Of a DNA stretch of 64,000 nucleotides, positions 54,741-64,000 are shown in pieces. Under the pieces are notes generated by a model. The model was not told the origin of the DNA. It did no database searches and was given only the letters and a program-made list of their open reading frames with translations. Numbering within the stretch: position 1 is the stretch's first letter; each line of letters opens with the position of its first letter. Location of the stretch: contig CM037877.1 of NCBI GenBank assembly GCA_021292165.1, positions 213,342,716 through 213,406,715 on the forward strand, given 5' to 3'. The position numbers and the translations under genes were made by a program. The DNA is from Shinisaurus crocodilurus. Lineage: Eukaryota; Chordata; Lepidosauria; Squamata; Shinisauridae.

Positions 54741-57230
54741 TAGTAGAACCCTCGGAAACCCGCTGTGATGAGTTTGCACAGCACTTTGAGGATAAAATTG
54801 CTCAGATTCACCATGAATTGGACTCCACAGCTAATGTTCCTTTAACTGAAGCATCCAGAGCACCGTCTGGTCCTACTGTGTTGGATGAGTTTCAATTATT
54901 GAGGCCTGAGGATGTGGACAAGTTACTTGGGCAGGTTCGACTTACCACTTGTATGCTTGACCCTTGCCCATCATGGTTGATTATTAAAATTAAGTAAGGG
55001 ATTTGCACCTGGGTCCAGGAGGCTGTGAATGCCTCCTTAAAGGAGGGGGTGGTGCCAGCCGTGTTGAAAGAGGCTGTGATCAGGCCACTCTTTAAAAAAC
55101 CAAATCTGGACCCAGAAGACCTGAACAACTATAGACCTGTTGGAAATATCCCTTTCCTTTGAGCATGTGGTGGCCAAGCAGCTCCAAGTTCTCTTGGAGG
55201 AAATGGATTATCTAGATCCATTTCAATCGGGCTTCAGGCCTGGCTTTGGAACAGAAACTGCCTTGGTCGCCCTGTGGGATGACCTTTACCGGAATAGAGA
55301 CGGGGAGTGTGACCCTGATGATTCTCCTGGATCTCTCAGCGGCTTTCGATGCCATCAACCATGGTATCCTGGGTAGGCTGGTGGGTTTGGGAGTTGGGAG
55401 GCACTGCTTTGCAGTGGTTTTGCTCCTACTTGACCAGCCGATTCCAGAAGGTGGTGCTGGGGGATTACTGCTCTGCGCCGTGGCAATTACGTCATGGAGT
55501 ACTGCAGGGTTCCGTTTTATCCCCCATGCTTTTTAACACCTACATGAAACCGCTGGGAGAGGTCATCTGGAGGTTTGGGCTGAAGTGTGTCACCAATATG
55601 CGGATGACACTCAGCTCTACCTCTTTCATCAAATTCAGCTGGGGCAGTGGATGTTTTGAATCAGTGTATGGGCCTGGTAATGGACTGGATGAGAGACAAT
55701 TGAGGCTCAATCCAGACAAGACAGAGGTGCTGTTTGTGGGCGGATCATCTGTCCAGAGGGATAATACTCAACCTGTCCTAGCTGGGGTTGCATTCCCCCT
55801 AAAGGGCAGGGTTCGTAGTTTGGGGGTGCTCTTGGACTCGGAACTCTCACGAGTCACAAGTGGACTCGGTGACAAGGCACGCCTTTTATAATCTTAGGCT
55901 GATGTACCAACTACGACCCTATCTGGACAGGCAGAGCCTAGGAACAGTGATCCATGCTCTGGTAATCTCTCGTTTGGACTATTGTAATGCACTCTACGTG
56001 GGGCTGCCTTTGAAAACGGTCCAGAGACTTCAATCAGAGACTTGGTTCAAAACGGCAGCAAGGCTGCTAATGGGGACTGGCCGACAAGAACATATTATGC
56101 CAGTCCTCTATGATTACATTGGCTACCAATTGAAGTCTGGGCCTGATTCAAAGTGCTTACATTAACATTTAAAGCCTTAAATGGTTTGGGGCCAGGTTAC
56201 CTGAAGGAACGCCTCATCCCATAAGAGCCTGTGTCAGGATCTGCTCCTCCAGGGTAGCACCACAGCTCCACCTAGTGGCAACGCTATCTCCTTGCAGGAG
56301 CGAGCCCAGGGTTTGTAGGTACTCACAGGGTGTAGCCTCTTGCTCCTGGCTGCTTTCAGGCCAGCTAATGCAGCCCAGCTGGAAGCAGTCAGAAGGACCT
56401 ATATAAGGGCTGCAGTTTGCCTTCAACCTTTGCCACAGCAACACCAACTTCTGTGTTGTCTGCAGCTGGTTTCTGCTTCCAGTGACCAAGCGTGCTTCGC
56501 CTTGCCTGGTGTTTGACCCGTGACCACTCTTGACCTACACTTCTGCCTCTGGCCCTTGCTCTGCCTGGTACGTGCTTGGACTCTGTTTGTGCTTTGGACT
56601 TGTCTCTCTGCCTCTGACCCTTGCCTGGACTCTGCTTGACTCACCTTCTGCCTCTCGTCCCTGCTTGGACTCCGTTACCCTGACCCGTGCTGAACCCTGT
56701 GCCTGCTGCCCGGACCTACCTTCTGCCTCTGGCCCCTGTTTGAACTCTGTTGCCTGGAACCCGTGCTGACCCTTGGGCCTACTGCCTGTCTCCGCCTCCA
56801 CCTTCCCTGGCCCTGGCATTCCAGCCCTGAACCCTTGCTGCCCACGCCCCGGACCTTACAGCCTGCCTGAACCCTGAGATCTTTGGAGGCCCTTCTCAAA
56901 GTGCCCCCTCGAAAAGAGGCTAGAAGTGTGTCTACTAGGGGAAGGGCCTTCTCAGTTGTGGCACCCCCATCTATGGAATCAGCTTCCCAAAGAGGTGCAC
57001 CTGGCACCTACCCTCTTTTTATTTGCCCAATATTTTAATGGTTAATTTTATTCTTTTTATTATTGCCACTGTACCTCTGGATTGAATTTATTTTGGCTGC
57101 TTGTTTTTATCTTTAACATGTTTGTGTTTTTATACTATTTTTTGTTATTTTTGTGTTGCTTTGTTTTGTAAACTGCCCAGGAAGCCTTTTGGCTGATGGG
57201 CGGTGAATAACTATATTAAATAAATAAATG
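54741..57230 (+). pseudogene. 5'-truncated L2-like LINE
   Basis: Reads FQLLRPEDVDKLLGQVRLTT, DPCPSWLI, LDPEDLNNYRPV, YLDPFQSGFRPGFGTETALV, GGTALQWFCSYLTSRFQKV, QLRLNPDKTEVLFVGG, SRLDYCNALYVGLPLK and a C-terminal end; multiple frameshifts. Interrupts a block that is continuous in the gene 1 downstream region (28243-28310), so it came after the duplication. A solo LTR lies within it. Confidence 0.78.
56232..56860. mobile_element. Solo LTR of an endogenous retrovirus-like element
   Basis: Starts TGTCAGGATC and ends GGACCTTACA (TG...CA); 5-bp duplication GCCTG at 56227-56231 and 56861-56865. A TATA-like CCTATATAAGGG lies near 56398. The right half has imperfect repeats of a CTTCTGCCTCTGGCCC motif. 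No internal retroviral genes are present. Confidence 0.82.
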
Positions 57231-57343
57231 TTCTTACTGAATGGGTTAAAAGGATTATCCTAACACTAGCAAGCACAGACTAAAAGTGGTATTCAGTTGT
57301 ACTCTCCATCCAAGAGAGGAGGGAGAAGCTGAAGGAATGACTC

Positions 57344-57510
57344 TGTGGCTTACGCTGGCTCAGCTTGTCTGAGCGTGGAAAGCTAAGCAGGGTCAGGCCT
57401 GGTTATTACTTGGATGGGAGACCCCCTCCTCTAGTTTCCTGCATTGAGCAGGGGGTTGGACTTGATAGCCTAGGCTCCTTCCAACTCTATGATCTATGAA
57501 ATCTATGAGC
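57344..57510 (+). mobile_element. 5S-rRNA-derived SINE, copy D
   Basis: GGAAAGCTAAGCAGGGTCAG, GGCCTGGTTATTACTTGGAT head and GGGGGTTGGACTTGATAGCC tail. Absent between genes 1 and 2 at the matching place (28370-28420). Confidence 0.82.
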
Positions 57511-57654
57511 CATATCCCCAACCAGGGGCAGCTGTGTGTATCCCTGAAGTTTTATTTGGGGAGGTGCAAAGCTTGTGAATGTGAGTTAGGTGTCTCTTGT
57601 ATATGTAGATGTAAAACTGATTAAGAATAGGAGAATTATGAAACTTATTGGAAG

Positions 57655-59455
57655 AAAGTAAAAGCCAGATCCATGAAATCCAAAATGGATCCTCATGATT
57701 TCATAAGATTTTTAAGGGGGACGCCCCCCAAACCACCATCCAATCACAGAGTACATCTGCCTCCATGGACTGAACCATAAAAAACAGATCTGGCACTCGT
57801 AGGTGTGGCCACAGTGCAAGAACATGGATCCGTGAGGCACAGATCCTCATGATTTCTACAGGGTAAGTCCCCAAACCCTACAGGGTAAATCCCCCAAACT
57901 ACAATCGCATCACAAAACACATCTGCCTCCATCTACTGAAAAATGAAAATCACAGATCCGACACTCGTAGACGTTGCCACAGCACAAAAATGTGGAACTG
58001 AGACATGGATCCTCATTTTTACAGGGAAAATCCCCCAAACCACCATCCAATCACAGAGCACACCTGCCTCCACGGACTGAACCAGGAAAATCACAGATCT
58101 GACACGCAGTGCCGCCACAGCTCAAAAACATGGATTTGAGGCATGGATCCTCATTATTTTTGCATGGAAAATTCCCCAAGCCACCATTCAATCACAGCGC
58201 ATATCTGCCTCCACAGACTGAATCATGAAAATTAGGAATCTGCCACACACTGGCGCTCCCATGGCATAAAAATGTGGATCTGAGACACAGATCCTCATGA
58301 TCTCTTTAGGGAAAAGCCCACCAAACACCATCCAATCACAGAGCACATCTGCCTCCATGGACTGAACCACAAAAATCACAGATCCAACACTCACTGGTGA
58401 CTCCACAGTGCAAAAACATGTATCCGAGACATGGATCCTCATGATTTTTACAGGGAATATCCCCCAAACCAGCATCCAAGCACAGCACATCTAGACCAAA
58501 CCAGGAAAATCATAGACGTGCCACATGGGGCTGCCCTGCCATGATGCAAAAACTTGGATCTGAGGAATTAATCCTCATGGTTTTTACAGTGGATACCATA
58601 TAGCTATCAAATTACAAATAATATCTGTGGCCAGGGATTGCAGTGGAAATAACATTCAGTAATACCTTGGATTGCAAGTAACTTGGTTTGAGAGCGTTTT
58701 GCAAGACAAGCAAATTTTTAAATATTTATTTATTTTTTACTTGATATACAAGCGATGCCTTGCAATACAAGTACTGTAGTACGGCTTAAATTAAAAATCT
58801 CTGTACAAATTTTTTTGGGGGGATTTCGTTTTGATATAAATGTTTTGGATTACAAGCACGTTTCCGGAATGAATTATGCTCTCAATCCAAGGCATGACTG
58901 TATATATTGTGGTGCCACCACAATGCAAAACATGGATCGGAGGCACAGATCCTTTGCATTTTTACAAAGGATCCCCCCAAACCACTATCAAATTATGCAA
59001 CACATCTGTGACCATGGACTGAATCGTAAAATTCATGTATCCATTGCTACAGTGCCAGCACGGCTCAAAAACATGGATCCAATGCTCAGATCCTCATAGA
59101 TCCTCTGAACTTTTACTTTGGGTTCCCCACCCATCCAAAAAACCAAAACAACAAAAACCTCATCAAAGCACAGAACACATCTGTGTCCAAGTGAGCACAC
59201 AAAAAATCCTTGATCCTGGTGTGAAGCATTTGTGTGAGACATGGATCCTGATGGATCATCTGGATTTTACAGGGGGCACATCCACAATCCTAGCTGACTC
59301 ACAAAGCTGAATCACAAAGTCAGTGGCATGGATCCTATACTTCTCAGAGCCAAGATGGCAAAAATGAATGAATGAATGTGGATTCAGGACACAGATCCTT
59401 GTGGGTCCCCTAGATTTTAAGAGTGTCCCCACAATGCACCATTAAATCACAGATC
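57655..59455. repeat. ~141-bp tandem satellite array
   Basis: Unit landmarks GCCTCC at 57759, 57925, 58066, 58207, 58351, then degraded units near 58487, 58628, 59004 and 59180. Conserved pieces: ATGGATCCTCATGATTTTTA, AATCACAGAGCACATCTGCC, GACTGAACCA. Decay increases rightward. Interrupted by a MITE at 58657-58900. Confidence 0.85.
58657..58900. mobile_element. Tigger-like MITE, copy 4
   Basis: CAGTAATACCTTGGATTGCA to TCAATCCAAGGCATGACTG, inserted in the satellite array. Right flank TA; left flank TT. Confidence 0.8.
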
Positions 59456-59802
59456 ACAGGCAGGTGTGCTCTGTGATTTGATTGTGGTTTGGTGAAAGTC
59501 CCCTTTAAAAATCGTATGAAATCAGGAGGATCCATTTTTTATGTGTCCTGGACCCGACTTTGACTTTTACCCAAACCCACTTTTATCTGCTGTGTTTGAA
59601 GGCATAGTTAAGTGTTGGGCCTCAGCTTGGAAAGGACTTGGGGGGGGGGGGGGGCGGCGCAATGCTATGCTCATTTTCCTGGTTGTAAATCCACTGAAAT
59701 AAAAAACGACTCAACATGGCACAAATCCCCTTGCTGTAGAAGTTCTTGCGCTGTTGTGTTCTTCTTATAGTAACTCCAGGGTAGGCTGGTGAGCCCTATT
59801 TC

Positions 59803-59955
59803 GGTGGGGCTCCTTTTCCATTACAAGTTTTGCAGGTTTTATTTGGAGCTTCATAGGCGCTCTCCATGGTGGTGAACCTATTTGGGGGATGGAGTTCAGC
59901 ACCATGGATAGCTCCTATGAAGCTCCAAATAAAACCTGCAATGGAAAAGGAGCCC
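59803..59955. mobile_element. Fold-back MITE upstream of gene 3
   Basis: Left arm GGTGGGGCTCCTTTTCCATT, right arm AATGGAAAAGGAGCCCCACC; stem continues with GGTTTTATTTGGAGCTTCAT. Inserted in a block that is uninterrupted upstream of gene 2 (CTCGTCACTGAATTC, ~28735). Confidence 0.82.
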
Positions 59956-60109
59956 CACCAGCCATCACTGAATTCTTCAAAAAGCGAAAGAGGGAGTACA
60001 AAGCAGTTCCAAATACGTCCGCAGCAGCCATACCCTTTAATGCATGAGGGGCACGTGCTTTACAGCCAGCTACAGTCATTTTGAAAATCGTTATTAAAAA
60101 CTCGTTATT

Positions 60110-60598
60110 AGATCCTAGGTACGCCGGCTTGCTCGGGAGTCGGTCCGAACGAACTCAGTGGGGTTTGCTTCCGGGGAAACATGCATAAGGCCGGCCTCGA
60201 AATTACTGTACCTCTATGGACCGAGGTACCAAGCCGCGGCGAATGCAGGCAATAGCTAGCAGACCCATCAGTCCTGCGAAACCCACCACAGCTCCCGCTC
60301 TCCCTCCGCACCAACGAGCACGCGCCCTTGGCCACAACGACAACACGCCCGCACGCGCGCCCCTGCGATTTAAGCGTCGCAGTGCCCGGGTCGGCCAACG
60401 GGCGCGGTATGCGCGAATGGTCGAAGCGGCTCTGAACCGTACCACTAACAATACTACGAGCGGTTGCGTCCGTTTCACCGGCACTGTCTCTTCTTCTCCC
60501 CGCGCCCCATTTCTTCCACGACCCACCCGCTCCGTTGAGCGGCTGCTTAGGCTGAGAAACCGCTCCCCTTGCCTCCTCCGGCCTAAACTGCTGCAATT
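60110..60598 (+). promoter_or_regulatory. CpG-rich 5' region of gene 3
   Basis: Very high CpG density, no TATA box, directly upstream of the signal-peptide ATG at 60599. It shares blocks with the gene 2 region, such as GAACTCAGTGGGGTTTGCTT and GGCACGTGCTTTACAGCC. GGCACGTGC holds an E-box. Confidence 0.55.
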
Positions 60599-60686
60599 AT
60601 GAGGCTGCTTCCCTGCTGCCGCGGTTTGCTCCTGAGGCGGGCTTTGCTGCTGCTGCTGCTGCTGCTGTCGTCGTCCGAAGTTCTCG
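60599..60686 (+). CDS. CD46: Gene 3 exon 1: signal peptide with Leu (CTG) run
   Basis: ATG at 60599-60601 opens MRLLPCCRGLLLRRA, followed by a Leu run made largely of CTG codons, then SSSEVLG; donor GTGAGA begins at 60687 in phase 1. The hydrophobic core is longer and more repetitive than in gene 2. The CTG triplet run could vary in length. The first in-frame ATG after the CpG-rich leader is taken as start. Confidence 0.82.
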
Positions 60687-63267
60687 GTGAGAAAGGCGGG
60701 CTCTTGGGAGCCCCCCAGTGTTCAGTTTCTGAAATGAGAGCTGCCGGGGCTCTTTATCTGGCTCGGAAGGGCCCATCGTCTGGTACCGAAAGTATTATAT
60801 GTGGGCTAATTGAGGCTTATTCCGGGGGTATGGGAAAGGCACTCCGTCCATGCTCAGAGGAACTGACTGCTTTGCTACGGCGGTGGAGTTCTGGCATTAA
60901 GTCCTGGCTTGTAAACTGTATTGGGTTTCTGAGTGAGCCCAGAGTTGCTAGGTACTGCAAAGATTTGGGGCACAGGCCTGCAGATGGGCATAACATTTGT
61001 ATATGCTGATTTGTATGTATATACAAGCTTAGCTTAGAAATAATGACTGTAATTTAAATTTCACAGAAGGCTACAAAATTAATTTCCCTGCTGAATCACA
61101 CACCATAATCAGGCGCACATATCCTATGTATTATCTGCTTATATATCCTGAATAGAAAAAAGAAACTGTATCCTCCAGCCTTCACGAAGTGTGACTAATT
61201 GGAACAAAAAAAAGAAAGAAAGAAACAGCTTTGTGGCAACTAGACTTACAGATTTCTGGCTCACTAAATATCATAGCACACTTGCAAGGGAGAGTGGGAA
61301 TGTACATAAGTCATAACTCATGCTCTTAGGGTGCAATTCTGAACACACTTACTAGGGAGTAAGCCCCACTGAATGTAGTAGGACTTAATTCTGAGTAAAG
61401 GCGCATAGGGATTTCATGCGAGTTAAACAACGGGCTGGTTCACAGGATCGCCAGCACTCACCATGGCAATTGTTTAAACAGGAAAAACCCTCATAAACCA
61501 GCTCGGTTGTTTTTTATTCTGCCAAAAGGCTGCTTACGTGCAATTTTACGCATGTTAAGACAGGAAAAAAAAGTCCCAGCATTCCTCTACCAGCCATGCT
61601 GGCTGGGGAATGCTGGGCCTGGGAGTTGTAGGATTTTTTTCTTTCTAAACATGCATAGGATTGCACTTTTAGGGACTGTAGATAAAGTCTGCAGCCTACT
61701 GTTTGATCCCACCAGGTGGACACTTACTTGACACAATAAGATGTGTGTATGAAATTGTTATTTATAGCACTTGGGTGCCTCACAGCTTTATTGTAACACC
61801 ATGATTAAACTGTGAGGCTTGCATGTTTGCTCATCACCCACTAACTGCTCTGTGGGGGCGCAGTGGAAGGATGGTGCAGAATCTGCTTCCATCCAATGCT
61901 CTGCTCCTTAACCAATGCGATGCGAATAAACACTGCAGGGGCAGCAAGAGGGAAACAGTACCATCCTCCCCTAATACAGGCAAGGATGCCTTGATCATGT
62001 GCAAAGTGCCTTTCTTACACTACTGGTGTGAACCACTGCCAATTTCCACACATCAGGTTTCCAGAGAGGGGGGCAGCTGGTGCTTAGCTGTGGTGAAGCG
62101 CTGCACACACAGGACAGAGAGATGTTGTGATCCCAGAACTTATTTTGAGTAGCTAGTTCTGCTGTAGTTTCTATCTGCATTAGGCTCCTGACAAATTATT
62201 CTGGATTTTCTTTTTTGTTTGAAGCAATAAAAGGAAGTTACGATCTGACTTTTGTAATGGAAATTACTTTTCTCTTTTTTTAAAAAAATGGGATTCTGTA
62301 GTGAGAGGATCCAAACACCAAATAATCATGATTAGAGCCAGTGCAAGCTCTCCTGCTGCCTGAGGTGGGAGAGCACAGGCACATCTCTGCCATGTCTCCC
62401 TGCATGCCACTCAGTGCCTCCCCCTCCCCGTGCACCTTGCCTCATTGTCCTCTTGCAGTCTCCCAGGACAGCTCTCCTCTGGAGCAGTTACCCATCCTCT
62501 GCTTAGCCAGAGCTAACAGATAACAGGTGGCTGCTCTGGAGGAGAGGTGTCCCAGGAAATCACCTGCAGCACAGGCAATCTCCCGGGACACCTCTTCAGT
62601 CCCCATAATACCTTGCCGTGTTGAAGGGCCCCATCAGAGCCAGTCATTTGGTGCTGGATGGCAGCGAGCGGAGGAGGTGGAGCAGGGAGGAAGGCAGTGA
62701 GTGGAGGGGATGGCGGTGATGGGGTGGGGGTGACAATGACGGCAGTGGCAACGAGTGGAGGGGGTTGAGTGGAGGGAGGGCAGCAAAAGCAGGGAAGAAG
62801 AGGGGTGGGGGCCTTTGGCAGCACCATGCCCAAAGGCACCTTGAAATCTTGCACTGGCCCTTGGCCTGGAACAATCCACATGGTAAACAGAAATATAACT
62901 TCTGTTCCAGCAGGGACTGTGGTTAGTTAGTTTGTACTCGGCAAACTAACTCCAGGAATCTATAAGAACATGGCTCTACAGACCCATTAAGAAAAATAAC
63001 GAAGCTATGAAATATCCAGAATCCAGTGCTCCTTGCCACCTTCCCCCTGCATCAAAATGTCCTCTCTGTCATTATCTCCAGGAGATTGTGGCCGTCCAGA
63101 TGCAATTTCCTATGCTTCCCTAGCTAGTGGAACACTAAAAGACAGCTATCCTGATGGGACTGTTCTGCGATACCGTTGTATTCCGGGGTATGAAAATGTG
63201 CCCGGCACAAATCCTTCTATTCGATGTGCTGGCACAGAATGGTCAAAAGGTCCTGCGTTTTGTCGAG
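60599..63267 (+). CDS. CD46: Gene 3: CD46-like complement regulator, 3' part outside window
   Basis: Two exons are visible: signal peptide 60599-60686 and CCP1 63082-63267, both with consensus splice sites and matching phase 1. Their order and sequence parallel gene 2 exons 1 and 2, and the start-to-start distance from gene 2 is about 31 kb. The CCP1 frame is open with all four cysteines. The rest of the gene lies beyond 64000, so its completeness cannot be judged. By family, a surface regulator of complement C3b/C4b; product specificity unknown. Confidence 0.72.
60687..63081. other. Gene 3 intron 1
   Basis: 62140-62335 aligns with 31187-31380 of gene 2 intron 1, and 62900-63081 with 33510-33709. 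A small fold-back (CCCAGCATTCCTCTACCAGC facing GCTGGCTGGGGAATGCTGGG) lies at 61576-61620. 62340-62880 is GC-rich without a recognised gene. Confidence 0.5.
63082..63267 (+). CDS. CD46: Gene 3 exon 2: CCP1
   Basis: Acceptor CTCCAG ends at 63081 and donor GTGAGT begins at 63268; 186 nt, one codon longer than gene 2 (SGTLKDS against SELKDS). Cysteines in GDCGRP, YRCIPGY, IRCAGT and AFCR, Trp in TEWSKGP. The C-terminal half is nearly invariant between genes 2 and 3, and changes cluster in the N-terminal half. Confidence 0.88.
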
Positions 63268-63444
63268 GTGAGTACCTTTATCACAATTCTGCTTTTGCCA
63301 ACAACAGAATCTCTCATGAAATATTGACATGTGCAAAGATCCAACACTCTCAGAAACTTTCAGCAGTTCAGTTTCTAATTTATATCTTGTGCAGAGAAGA
63401 TGAAAATGCTGCTGATATGCTCTCAAACGAGTAACTTCACTTAC

Positions 63445-64000
63445 AGCACCATCCAATCTGGCTGCCCGTAACCCTCCAAACTCCAAGGATTGCAGGCATC
63501 CAATGAGCGAGGAAGGAGTGCAGAGGCTCACTTCCTCTGCCTTGCAAAAGACATAGACAGCCGATTTCAGCCATCTATGTCTTTTGCCCTGCTCACAAGG
63601 AGGAGGCCCTGCCATGTGGCTCCTTTTTCTTTTCCAGCAACGGCTCGCCTCCCCTCAGCGAGCCGCCCACACTGCCATCGGCGGTCCCGTCGCATCCGGA
63701 AGTGACACGACGGGACCGGCGGCGCGGGCGGCTCGCTGCAGAAAGGCGAGCCGCTGCTGGAAAAGCGGCTCCCTTTTCTTCTGCATGTGGCTCCTTTTTC
63801 TTTTCCAGCAGCGGCTCGCCTCCCCTCAGCGAGCCGCCCGTGCTGCCATCGCCGGTCCCGTCGCGTCATCTCCCCCCGGAAGTGACGGGACTGGCGATGG
63901 CGGCGCGGGCGGCTCGCTGAGGGGAGGCGAGCCGCTGCTGGAAAAGAAAAGGGAGCCACATGCAGAAGAAAAGGGAGCCGCTTTTCCAGCAGCGGCTCGC
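63445..64000. mobile_element. GC-rich fold-back element running off the window
   Basis: Opens ATCCAATCTGGCTGCCCGTA then CCCTCC, like 23155. Contains several nested inverted repeats: CAGCAGCGGCTCGCCTCCCC at 63807 faces GGGGAGGCGAGCCGCTGCTG at 63920, and TGGCTCCTTTTTCTTTTCCA arms recur. Too GC-rich for the surrounding intron. Confidence 0.65.

Larger units (their letters stand above)
57636..59598. mobile_element. Inserted element with inverted ends and internal satellite
   Basis: The left end (57655-57745) and the right end (59460-59572) are inverted: AATGGATCCTCATGATTTCA facing TGAAATCAGGAGGATCCATT, and ATCCAATCACAGAG facing CTCTGTGATTTGAT. Flanks meet in gene 1's downstream DNA (ATGAAACTTGTATGTGCC, ~28540), an empty site. 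A tandem array fills it. Confidence 0.7.

Noticed and set aside
56423..57007. Gln/Arg/Gly-rich reverse-strand open frames
   Set aside because: They arise from the repetitive right half of the solo LTR and extend into LINE sequence.
18771..57510. Functional 5S rRNA genes
   Set aside because: Only the promoter half of 5S matches, each copy has a LINE-like tail, and copies are dispersed; they are SINEs.
57655..59455. CRISPR-like or coding tandem array
   Set aside because: Whole units repeat without unique spacers, reverse frames across the units are incidental, and the context is eukaryotic.
62513..62881. Pro-rich reverse-strand frames in gene 3 intron 1
   Set aside because: Low-complexity GC-rich DNA with several overlapping frames; no domain, splice or start context.
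63567..63959. Arg-rich frames in the fold-back DNA at the window end
   Set aside because: Both strands are open because of high GC and inverted repetition; no independent evidence of a gene.

Overview
The window looks like nuclear DNA of a squamate reptile (lizard or snake). Evidence: intron-split vertebrate complement-regulator genes with consensus splice sites, and dense interspersed repeats of the reptile type (CR1/L2-group LINEs, a DIRS1-like tyrosine-recombinase retrotransposon, Helitron, hAT and Tigger-like MITEs, MIR-like, tRNA-derived and 5S-rRNA-derived SINEs). The species call is inference from repeat content, with no search behind it.

The genes are a head-to-tail array, all on the + strand, of membrane complement regulators with the exon plan of CD46/MCP. 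Gene 1 (1918-21444) enters the window already in its third CCP domain and shows CCP3, CCP4, one Thr-rich stalk exon, the membrane exons and the tail. Gene 2 (29308-52393) is complete: signal peptide, CCP1, CCP2 split over two exons, CCP3, CCP4, three Ser/Thr/Pro-type stalk exons, a 30-nt juxtamembrane exon, a transmembrane exon and a short tail. Joined, the exons keep one frame (1161 nt, 386 residues plus stop from the Met at 29323). Gene 3 (60599 onwards) shows the signal-peptide exon and CCP1 before the window ends. Products of this plan sit on the cell surface and limit complement C3b/C4b on self cells; here that role is inferred from domain structure.

The copies differ in telling ways. 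CCP3 and its flanks are nearly identical between genes 1 and 2, while CCP4 carries 19 amino-acid differences in about 60, with few silent changes. Gene 1 has a coding ACC run (13 Thr) in its stalk and appears to have lost two stalk exons that gene 2 keeps. The signal exons of genes 2 and 3 sit in CpG-rich 5' regions.

Most other sequence is mobile DNA. 1-3302: CR1 tail, a reverse-strand LINE with a C2H2 finger, a MIR-like SINE and an L2 fragment. 8585-18362: a reverse-strand L2-like LINE split by a DIRS1-like element (9831-15782). 22531-24824: a hAT-like element with perfect 8-bp target duplications, filled with nested insertions. 30880-31392: duplicated promoter piece and inverted repeat in gene 2 intron 1. 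36881-38420: internally deleted Helitron. 54741-57230: 5'-truncated L2-like LINE containing a solo LTR. 57636-59598: inserted element with inverted ends and a ~141-bp satellite array inside. 63450-64000: GC-rich fold-back DNA. Comparing the paralogous segments gives filled and empty sites for several insertions, which orders them relative to the tandem duplication.
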